Made by a program: the position numbers and the translations under genes | Assembly (NCBI RefSeq): GCF_039543205.1 | Contig: NZ_BAABJH010000001.1 | Coordinates: 62,001-126,000 of the forward strand | Direction of reading: 5' to 3' | Length of the DNA: 64,000 nt | DNA from: Flaviramulus_B aquimarinus | Lineage (GTDB): Bacteria > Bacteroidota > Bacteroidia > Flavobacteriales > Flavobacteriaceae | Shown here: piece after piece, positions 1 through 9,500 of the stretch | How positions within the stretch are numbered: position 1 is the first letter of the stretch | How the letters are laid out: every line of letters begins with the position of its first letter | The notes under the pieces: generated by a model | Told to the model about the DNA's origin: nothing | Database searches by the model: none | What the model saw: only the letters and a program-made list of their open reading frames with translations

Positions 1-1
1 T

Positions 2-388
2 TTAAAAATAAGAGTTAAAGGTTTTTTTAAAAGAAGCTTAAACAATCCTGTTTCTACAGCAAAACACTTTATTTCTGGCAGAATGCTTAAAACGAGGCAG
101 TTGTTTATTAAGTTGTTTGCATCATCACAAGAAAAAGGCTTAGTCGATTTAAACAAAAACCTCATTAAAATTAGCGAAAACTATAAATGGAAACCAAGCA
201 CAGGCGATATTAAACTCATACTTACTGAGAAAGTAGAAAAAAGTTTAAACACTGAAGTTATAAAATCTTGGGAAGAAATGCTTTCAGGTAAAATAGAAGT
301 AAAGGAAGTAAAGGGAGATCACATTTTGTTATTTGAAGAACCCAATATTAAATTCATCGCCAAAGAAATAAATAAATTTTTAATATAA
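2..388 (+). CDS. C-terminal end of a nonribosomal peptide synthetase-type thioesterase domain (5' partial)
   Basis: The frame is open to the left edge of the window, so this is the last 128 residues of a longer protein; the internal ATG at 83 is not the true start. The tail reads like the end of an NRPS/PKS type-I thioesterase (alpha/beta hydrolase). There is a lid-like helical stretch, then a strand ending in a VKGDH motif whose His would be the catalytic-triad histidine, followed by EEPNIKFIAKEI, which matches the usual 'H..ml.ep.v..la..l' ending. The nucleophile and acid lie upstream, outside the window. The next gene starts 4 bp downstream and a phosphopantetheinyl transferase follows, which supports a carrier-protein-dependent pathway. 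A stand-alone thioesterase (TEII) is an alternative. Confidence 0.62.
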   Translation, partial: LKIRVKGFFKRSLNNPVSTAKHFISGRMLKTRQLFIKLFASSQEKGLVDLNKNLIKISENYKWKPSTGDIKLILTEKVEKSLNTEVIKSWEEMLSGKIEVKEVKGDHILLFEEPNIKFIAKEINKFLI

Positions 389-392
389 ATAA

Positions 393-1736
393 ATGGCTCA
401 TATTGGATTAATAATCACAGGCTTAACAGGAAGATTAAATTCCAGTTTTCAAATGGCAACTAAATTGCAAAATGAAGGCCATACAATTACGTATTTATGT
501 CCTAAGGATGTTAAAAAGAAAGTAGAAAGCTTAGGTTTTATTTATATTCAGTTACCTCCTATCAATTTAGAATATAAACATGATGATTTAGAGAAAATTC
601 AATCTTCTTCATGGTTTTCTAGATGTAAATATCATTATAAAAACTACTTCAAACACTACAAAATAGGAAAAAAAATATTAAACTTAAATGAATATGAGAT
701 TGCTCTAAAAAAATTAAATCCTGACCATTTCATAATTGATATGGAAATGCATGACCTTATATTTACTGCATATAAGCTTAAGATTCCTGTAACATTATTC
801 ACGGCATGGTTTTCTAATAAAATGGGCTTAGGAATAAAACTTCCTCCTTTACGCACAGATATTATACCTGGAAAAAAATTAAAAGGGAGTTCAATAGGAA
901 TTTTAATTAATTGGCTTTTCATTAAACTAAAAGTACAAGCGAGAATTTTTGTTAATAAATTAACTTTTAAGGATTACAGAAGACAAGTTTTAAAAAAATA
1001 TGCAAAAAACACCAATTTTCCAACCCGAACCCTAATTGCAAGTAACCTGCCTTACCTTTTTTGCTATACAAATTTACCTATTTTGTCATTTACATTATCC
1101 GAAATGGATTTCCCTCATAGATCAGCTAAAAACCATATATATGTCGGACCAATGATATACGAACAAAGAGATGCCAAATTTGATGCTAATTCTAACAAAA
1201 TTATAGACGAAATAATACAGCTAAAACAAAAAGCAGAAAAAAAACTAATTTACTTTTCAGCAGGTAGTATTCTAGTTCCTGAAGTTGATTTTATAAAAAA
1301 AGTAATGAAAGCTATAGAAAATAAAAAGGATTGGTTACTAATTGTTAGTTTAGGGAAAAAATTAACTATTGATACATTCCAATCTCAATCAAATTGCTTT
1401 TTTATTCCATGGGTACCTCAGTTAAAAGTTTTAAAACATACTGATTGTTGTATTACGCATGCAGGTATCAATACTATAAGCGAATGTATACATTATGCGG
1501 TACCTATGTTAGTTTATTCTGGGAATGAGGCAGACGAAAATGGAAACGCTGCCAGAATTGATTATCATAAATTGGGGGTTATGAGAAATAAACAGGACAC
1601 TCCAAAAGAAATAAATGAACAATTAGATAAAATTCTTAATAATCAATCGTTTAAAAATAATTTGAATATTTTTAATGGTATTTATAATAAATATCAACAA
1701 CGAAACCTCTCAGACTTTTTAAAAATCAAACTCTAA
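393..1736 (+). CDS. Family 1 (UGT/MGT-type) glycosyltransferase
   Basis: A 447-residue GT-B-fold glycosyltransferase that probably moves a sugar from a nucleotide donor to a lipophilic or peptide product. The N-terminus has the family's glycine-rich acceptor-domain start (GLIITGLTGRLNSSFQMA). The C-terminal donor-binding half carries the UGT signature: WVPQLKVLKHTDCCITHAG, then a GN..SEC..YAVPML stretch and a conserved N..AAR. The usual DQ that contacts the donor sugar is replaced by NEADENGNAAR. Length is normal for the family, which includes zeaxanthin and macrolide glucosyltransferases. It starts 4 bp after the thioesterase gene, so the two are almost certainly co-transcribed, and the likely acceptor is the product of that assembly line. 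The acceptor itself cannot be read from sequence. Confidence 0.82.
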   Translation: MAHIGLIITGLTGRLNSSFQMATKLQNEGHTITYLCPKDVKKKVESLGFIYIQLPPINLEYKHDDLEKIQSSSWFSRCKYHYKNYFKHYKIGKKILNLNEYEIALKKLNPDHFIIDMEMHDLIFTAYKLKIPVTLFTAWFSNKMGLGIKLPPLRTDIIPGKKLKGSSIGILINWLFIKLKVQARIFVNKLTFKDYRRQVLKKYAKNTNFPTRTLIASNLPYLFCYTNLPILSFTLSEMDFPHRSAKNHIYVGPMIYEQRDAKFDANSNKIIDEIIQLKQKAEKKLIYFSAGSILVPEVDFIKKVMKAIENKKDWLLIVSLGKKLTIDTFQSQSNCFFIPWVPQLKVLKHTDCCITHAGINTISECIHYAVPMLVYSGNEADENGNAARIDYHKLGVMRNKQDTPKEINEQLDKILNNQSFKNNLNIFNGIYNKYQQRNLSDFLKIKL

Positions 1737-1769
1737 TTTCAAAAAAAATCTTTAAATCATTTCAACCAG

Positions 1770-2507
1770 ATGCATCATTTACAAGATGGCTTATTTAAGC
1801 TTCCAAATAACAAAATCCATATTTGGTTTGTAAATTTTGATATTTCTGAAAAAAAGCGCAATATCCTAAGCAGTCTTTTGTCTGAAGATGAATTGATAAA
1901 AGCTTCAAAATTTCATTTTAAAAAAGATAGAAATCAATCCATTATAACAAGAGGTGCTCTAAGGCTATTGTCCAGTTATTATTTAAACAAAAAAGCTAAA
2001 AATATAGGCTTTGCCTATGGTGAATATGGAAAACCTGAATATAATTTTAATACAAAGCTTAAATTTAACGTGTCACACTCTAATAACATGGCTGTTTTGG
2101 GTTTTATATTAAACAGTGCTATTGGTGTTGATATTGAAAAGATAAAAGATGATTTTGATGTTTTGGATATAGCAGGGAACTTTTTTTCAGAATTAGAAAT
2201 TAAAGCATTAAAAAAAGTACCTAAAGAAAAACAAGCTGCATATTTTTATAGATGCTGGACACGCAAGGAATCCTTTATAAAAGGCAAAGCAAAAGGGCTT
2301 TCATTTCCGTTAGATTCCTTTTCTGTAAGTATACAATCAGATAAAGAAACAGAATTACTGGAAACAAAATGGGACGAAAAAGAAAAAAACACTTGGAAAC
2401 TATTTACGTTTTCACCTCATCAAGATTATATTGGAGCAGTTTCAGCTCAAGGTCCTGTAACAGCTATAGGGCATTTCAATTTTAATGACTATGATTTTAT
2501 TATATAA
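1770..2507 (+). CDS. 4'-phosphopantetheinyl transferase, Sfp/HetI/AcpT superfamily
   Basis: Transfers the phosphopantetheine arm of coenzyme A to a serine of carrier proteins. The 245-residue length fits the pseudo-dimeric Sfp type. Family motifs are present: NVSHS at 100-104, GVDIE at 119-123 (Mg2+-binding acids) and WTRKES at 163-168 (the W..KE..K signature), followed by KGKAKG. It lies 33 bp after the glycosyltransferase on the same strand, which suggests it activates the peptide or acyl carrier domains of the synthetase whose end opens the window. It stops exactly where the convergent gene on the other strand stops, with no spacer. Confidence 0.87.
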   Translation: MHHLQDGLFKLPNNKIHIWFVNFDISEKKRNILSSLLSEDELIKASKFHFKKDRNQSIITRGALRLLSSYYLNKKAKNIGFAYGEYGKPEYNFNTKLKFNVSHSNNMAVLGFILNSAIGVDIEKIKDDFDVLDIAGNFFSELEIKALKKVPKEKQAAYFYRCWTRKESFIKGKAKGLSFPLDSFSVSIQSDKETELLETKWDEKEKNTWKLFTFSPHQDYIGAVSAQGPVTAIGHFNFNDYDFII

Positions 2508-3491
2508 CTATTTACGAACCGCACTCTGTGTACACGGGCAGTTACTAATACCCTGTAAAAAGTTCAAACCTATAGTAACCACATGCGTGCCAGAATTATA
2601 CGCCGACAAGTCATTAGTTGTTATTTGATAAGCATATCCAAAATATAAAATAGACTTCTGGAAACCTACCATTGGCCCTATATTAAGAGGTTTAAAGAAT
2701 TGATCGTTTAAGAATCGGTAAGATATTCCTGCCCAATAATAATCTTCGTTTCTATTATATTTTCTGAATTTAAAATTCAAATCGGTACTAGAACGTCTAT
2801 CACTACTAAACATTTGATAATATACTGAAGGTTCAAATTCCAATCCACTCTTTTTTGGACCTCTAAAGGTATACCCAGAATATATTTGGTAATTTAAAAG
2901 TAAGTTTGGTTCTGATACTCTAATATCTTCATCTAACTTTTTAGAAAGAATATTATTCGCATTAAAGCTTAAAAAGAAGCCTTTAAATCGATATAGAGCA
3001 CCAACATCAAAATTATTATTTGAAGTCCGCCTGTCATCAGTAATAAGTGGATTATTAATTGGCGAACTATCGCCATTGCTGAATTTACTTGTGTCTACTC
3101 TAAAATTATTAATGTTATAAGAAATACCAAATGATAAATATTGTTTAGAATAATAATCTAGAATAAGATGATGAGCAAAAGAGAATTTAAAACCTGTTTG
3201 GATGGTATTTCCATTTTTATCATTATACATTGAGAATCCAACACCAGAACGATCCGCAATTCTAAAATCCGCATAAAGGGATTGATTATCTGGAGCGTCT
3301 TTTATCCCAACCCATTGTGTTAGTCCATTGGCTCTAATTTTTAAATTATCGCCAATACCAGCATACGTTGGTGATACCACAAAATCGTTATCTGCTAAAT
3401 ACTGGGTAAATACAGGCAAATTCAACTCTTGTCCATAGCCATTTGCTATAACCAACAGAAGTAAATATATATATAGTTTTTGCATTTGCAT
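2508..3491 (-). CDS. PorP/SprF-family type IX secretion outer-membrane protein
   Basis: Predicted outer-membrane beta-barrel of the PorP/SprF family, which assists secretion or attachment of T9SS cargo; in Flavobacterium johnsoniae SprF is needed for SprB export. From the ATG at 3491 there is a signal peptide (MQMQKLYIYLLLLVIANGYG) followed by the typical LPVFTQYLADNDFVVSPTYAG opening, where members describe repeated short strands ending in aromatic residues. An in-frame ATG at 3530 overlaps the stop of the upstream giant gene (ATGA), so translational coupling is possible, but that start adds 13 residues before the signal peptide. It directly follows the SprB-like gene, the classic cargo/SprF pairing. 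Confidence 0.87.
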   Translation of the reverse strand: MQMQKLYIYLLLLVIANGYGQELNLPVFTQYLADNDFVVSPTYAGIGDNLKIRANGLTQWVGIKDAPDNQSLYADFRIADRSGVGFSMYNDKNGNTIQTGFKFSFAHHLILDYYSKQYLSFGISYNINNFRVDTSKFSNGDSSPINNPLITDDRRTSNNNFDVGALYRFKGFFLSFNANNILSKKLDEDIRVSEPNLLLNYQIYSGYTFRGPKKSGLEFEPSVYYQMFSSDRRSSTDLNFKFRKYNRNEDYYWAGISYRFLNDQFFKPLNIGPMVGFQKSILYFGYAYQITTNDLSAYNSGTHVVTIGLNFLQGISNCPCTQSAVRK

Positions 3492-3526
3492 AATTCTTAA
3501 TTTAGAGGTTATGACCACTAATTTTA

Positions 3527-6500
3527 TCATCTATAAAGTGTAAAGTGTCCAACAAAATCACGATCATTTCTAGGATCATTTAATTTTACAACATACCAAT
3601 AATCGCCTGTAGGCAGCTCAATGCCATTATATTTTCCATCCCATTTATCACCCACACGTAAGGTTGCTATCTTACGACCATACCTATCAAAAATATCCAC
3701 CGTTAACTCTGTATATTGTGAGGCACAACCTGGCCCCCAACCTTCGCTATTAGGCGTAAAATAGTTTGGTATACATACATCAACAAATTCAAAATATCTT
3801 GTGGCAGAAACAAAACAACCATTACTATCGGTTACCGTAACCGTATAGTCGCCAGATGCGTAAATAAGGAATCTATTTTCGTTTCCATAATCTTCTCCAT
3901 TTAAAGTGTACACATAAGGCGCTTCTCCTCCAGAAGTTAGGGCTACAATTTGGTTAATATCACCATCTTCTAGTACTAATTGTAATGGGTCTAATTGTGA
4001 GATATCAAATAATTCTGTGCGTTGTATACAACCATTTGTATGCCTTACATCTATATAATGACCTATTCCTGGCGGAACATCAACAAACACATTGTCAGCT
4101 TGATAAGCCCCACTATTTAATGCATAATCTAAATCTGCCAAATTGGTTATACTCGCATCAACAGTTACGGTAACCGTATTACTAGATACATTATTTACAC
4201 ATCCAAACTCAACAATAACTTCTGGGTCAATTAATACAGATTCTGGGAAAGTAATATTCCATTCGGTTTCACAACCTAGATTGTCTCTTACATATACAAG
4301 ATGATCGCCACCTGCTAATCCAATAAAATCAAATTGGGTTTGTGTTAAAGTTCCTGTGGTATACGGACCATCTATATCATCTAAACTGACACTATAAGGC
4401 AATTCCCCTCCAGAAATCTCAATACTAAATTCACCATCTAAATCACCATCACAAATTTCTGGAATAATTGAATTTGCAACAATATTAAGAGCTACCGGTA
4501 TAGGATCTTCAATAATAAAATCAAAGATTATAAAGCAACCCAATTCATCTTGAGCTATGGCTTGGTAATTCCCCGGAGATAAATCCTCAAAAATTGGGGA
4601 TTCAAAAAACTGGTTCAATTGTGGGGATATGGCATATTTTATAATACCTGTTCCTCCCGAAGCTGTTATATCTAAACGGCCATTATTTGTACCTGGACAA
4701 GTTACATTAGTCGCCAAGAAATTAACTAATAGTGGTGTATTAGGTTCTGTAATAGAAATTTGAGCACTTGTTGTTAAACAATCTCCACTTTCTACCTCTA
4801 CTTGGTAGGTTCCTGGTGGAAGTTCCGTAAAAATACCCGGACTATTTTGAGTTACTGGTAAAATAGCGTTGCCAGATATATCTTGCAAGGTATACACATA
4901 ACTTCCTAAACCACCTTCAGCGGTAGCTACTATAACACCATTATCATCACCAGCACAGTTAATTGAGGCGTTCATGGCATCCAAATTAACCAACAATGTT
5001 GGTAAAGGATCTATAGTGATTTCGTTAGACACATTTGCGATACAAGCATTGGCATCTCTAACATAATATTGATATGTTCCGTTTGATACTGGAATGGTTA
5101 TTGAAGATGAAAAAGTACCTATAATTGTTACAAAAGAAGCTGTATCACTATATTCATAAGAACCGGTTCCTCCAGTGGCACTTAAAGTTAGTGTGGCATT
5201 TGTTAAACAGGTTTGAGACGTTTCTTTTACTAAACTCACTTGAACTTGAGTAGGGTCGTTAATAGTAACATCTACGGATGTAAATGAACAATTATACCCA
5301 TCGGATATCACAACATTATAAGTCCCACTTCCTAAACCATTAAAAACAGGAGTTGTTTGAGGTCCGGATGAACTAACTGTTGGCAAAACCTGATTAAGTG
5401 TATATGAATAATTTGTTCCTTCTCCGCCAGTAACAGCACTTACTGTTATCGTGGCATTTGTATCACCAAAACAAGACAATAAATTAGTACTAGCTGTAAT
5501 AGTACCATCTATTGGTGTTGGTAAATCCAACATTACATTTTCAGAGGCAATACATCCTCCAGCATCTCTAACATTAACGGTATAAGCTCCGGCAGATAAA
5601 TTTGTAAATGTGCCGTTAGGCGAATATGACACTGTTGCCATACCAGTTAATTCATATTCATAGGTTCCCCAACCACCATTGGCGATTGCCGTAATAGTGC
5701 CTTTATCGTCATCACAAGTGACATTAGATGTTTCTGTAGCCACCAGCGTCAAAGCCTCTAAAGGTGTTGAAATAATCACATTTGATGTTGCTGAACAAAA
5801 TGGACTCGCCGTTTCTGTTATAACAACTGAGTAAGTACCAGCTAACAACCCTGTAACGACTTCTGGGTTTGTTGATGTATTGGCTCCAACACTTCCAAAT
5901 ACAGATGCACTAGAACTATCAAATACTTCATACGTATAAGGGCCTGAATACCCACTTACATTAATTTCGAATGTACCGCTATTATCCCCAAAACAGGTTA
6001 CTGCTGTTGGTGATGTTGTAAAGGTTGGTGGTGTTGAAGTTGGTAAAACTATCGTAGCATCTTCTGAACATGAGGTTGCTGTATCTGTTATGGTTACTGT
6101 ATAAGTTCCTGATGGAACACCAGAAAACACATTTCCTATTAAACTTATTGAAGCTGGATTAGGGCTTATTGAATAAGTATATGACCCAGTTCCTCCAGAT
6201 CCTGTTACACTTATCTGTCCATCATCATTATTACAGGTTGGTATTGTTGTTAATGTTGGAATTAACCCTATAGGCGCTTCAATATCAACAGAAACTAAAT
6301 TTCCACATCCATTAGCATCTTGGATTTCAACAGTATGTGTTCCTGATGATAAATTAGAAATAGAAAAAGGAGCCGTTCGTGTTTGGAAAGCACCACCATC
6401 TATACTATAACTGTAAGGCGCTATTCCTGTAGTGATTATGGTTACATCAATTTCAAAATTGCCTTCGGTTACCGTACACTGATTATTTAATATTGCTGTA

Positions 6501-9500
6501 ATTGAAGGCTCTGGATCTGATGATAAGACCAAAACAGGTGTCGATCTTATACAACCATAGGCATCAATAACATGGGCATAATAACTATTCGCTCCAACAT
6601 TGAATGTACTAACAGGCGCCCAAGATGGGTCTGTTGCTAAAGGTGGTATTGCCGATGTTGTTAATTGATATAAGTAAGGTGATGTTCCATCTGTTGCAAT
6701 AGCACTTATACGTCCTGAATTTGGGCTACAATTAGCATTTTGATCTATGGTGGCACTAATGGTTAAATCATTAACGGACTCTGTGATATTAAAAGGCACT
6801 GTTACCACACTACACCCAGCATTAGGTCCTGTAGTTTCAGTAATTAAAACAAAATAAGTTCCAAAAGGTAGTGGCCCTAAATTAGATACTGGAAGTGATC
6901 CCCCTGCTGGTACTGTACTGGTACCGCTAATAGTTGTAGAAGTAAATGATAACAAATCAAATATTTCATAATTTACATCTGTAGGCACGCCGTAAATACT
7001 ATTCACAGTAAAAGAAACAGTTCCATCTGCACTACCCACACAAGTAATATTATTTGATGTCAAGGCGCTTCCTGTTAAAGTTGAATTTGTTGGAATTGGA
7101 GCCGTTGCAGTTTCAAAATAACTACAGCCCGTTGAAACATCATAAACTATAAACGTATAGGTTACTCCTGGGATTAAACCTGTAAATGTGGCATTCTGAC
7201 TTCCTGGAAAATCTTCAGCTATCCACGTGCCTCCTGGTGGTGGTGGCGGAATAACACCTCTGTAAATATCAAAGAAAAAAGGCCCTGTACCTACTAAGGT
7301 TGTACCTATATCAACTAAGGCTTCTCCCCCAGTAATACAATCTGCTGTTGTGTTTATTGTAATATCTAAATCATTTGGTGGTGATGCTACCAATACATCT
7401 TGAACTAAAACAGAACAGCCATTAGAATCTACGACATTAATTTGATACAATCCGAAATCAACCACATCAAAAGTCGTTGAAATGGTACCTGAAGCATTAA
7501 GCTCAGAAGCTGAATAGCCATTCGTACCGGTTACATAATAATTATAAGGTGCAGTTCCACCTGTCACGCTATTTATAATTACTGATCCTTTTGAAATTCC
7601 AAGCGCTCCACAAGTAATAGGTAGTGCCGTTGATGAAACAAATATCGGACTTGGCTCGGCTATTGTAATGGTTTCTATATCTGTACATAAATTTGCATCA
7701 GTTAAAGTAATCGTATAATCGCCAGCTGATAGACCAGAAGTCTGTGTACCATAATTTACCCCTGTTGTATCGTTATTTACATTAATAACAAAAGGCGCTG
7801 TACCTACTGCATTATTGATTGTAATGTTAATGGCTGCATTCGAGTCGCCATGACATAAAATAAGCTGTGTTTGTATAACAGAAGTTATTTCTGGTAATGA
7901 AATTGCATTAATGGTTTGTACTCCAGATTCTGCAATACATCCATTAGCATCTGTTATTTGAAATTGGTAAGTACCATCGGTTACAGCAGTATGATTAAAT
8001 GCTGTTCCTGCAACTGCGGATGGAACACTATAAGTAGCGCCATTAAACGATACTGCATAAGTAAAAGGTCCTGTGCCTCCAGAAATAGTACTTGCAATGA
8101 TACCATCTGGTGATGCTGTACAATCTAAACTTTTTGTTATAATTGTACTTACCGTTAACGGTGGTAATGGTGCAATAGTATAAGATTCACTATAAAAGCA
8201 ATCATTGGCATCTCTAACTTGAAATGTATAAGTATCAGGTGTTAAACCTGTAAAAATATTTGATGATTGATATACTGTAGCCGAAGCTGCTGGTGCTATG
8301 ATTTGATATTCTAATGGAGCTACGCCTCCTGTTGTTCCTGTTATTGTGACATCTGAAGTAAGAGTCGGACAACTTAAAGGGGTATTGCTAAGCGTTAAAT
8401 CCGTTGGTGGATTTAATGGATCTATAGTAATTGGAGCTGTTAAGAATGTACAATCATTAGCATCTCTAATCATTACAATATATGTTCCATCTATTAAACC
8501 AGAAAATGTCAGTCCCGTTTGAAATGTTACGCCATCAAGACTATATGAATAAGGTCCTATTCCGCCAGAAACTCCTGAAACGGTTATAATACCATTAGTT
8601 GCACAGGTATACGGAGTGGTTAATGTTGCTGTTCCATTAATTGCAGTTTGTGAGGTAATACTTATGATTTGCGGTGCAGACAGACAAACATCTGCTCCTG
8701 CTATATATCGTACAATGACATCATAGTCTCCTACGGCTAGTCCTGCAAAAATGGGTGAACTATAAAATGTTACACCATTATCAATACTATATTCCAAAGT
8801 ATTTCCATTGGGATTGGTTACATTAAAACTAATTGTTCCAACATCACCCGCATCAAAACATAAAATATCTGTTTTAGTAACTGTAAAATCTGGAGCTGGT
8901 GTTGCATTTACTGTTATGGATGTATCTGCAGAACAGTTATTAGAATCTACTACTGTAATATCATAAGTACCAGCGGTTGGTACGTTAATTAATGGTGTGG
9001 TTTGAAAAGTGGTACTGCCATTTACAAAATAGAAATACGGTGGTGTCCCACCTACTGGATATACCGTTATTTCACCATCTGTACAGGTTAATGGCTGAGT
9101 AAGTGCCGAAGTTACTGTTAATAATGGTGGGTCGATAATATCAATATCACCTGTAAAGGCACAACCATCTTCTGTAGAAACATTAATAGTATACGTCCCC
9201 GAATTTAGGTTTGCAAATGTGTAACTACTAGTATTTATAGGGCCTACACTATTTACTAAAGTTCCGCCATCATAAATTGAAAAGAAGTATTGCGGACGTA
9301 CATCATTGGCTGCCAAAATAACGCTGCCTTGTCCACCATTACAATATGGTTGGGTAATGATTGTGGATACTGTAAAATCCCTTTGTCTTATTTGAACATC
9401 AGGAACTGAAAATATACATGGGTTTGGTGTTACCCCTATTTGTCTAACATAAACAGAATAGATATTTGGCGTATTAATTGAAAATATATTGCTTAGCTGA

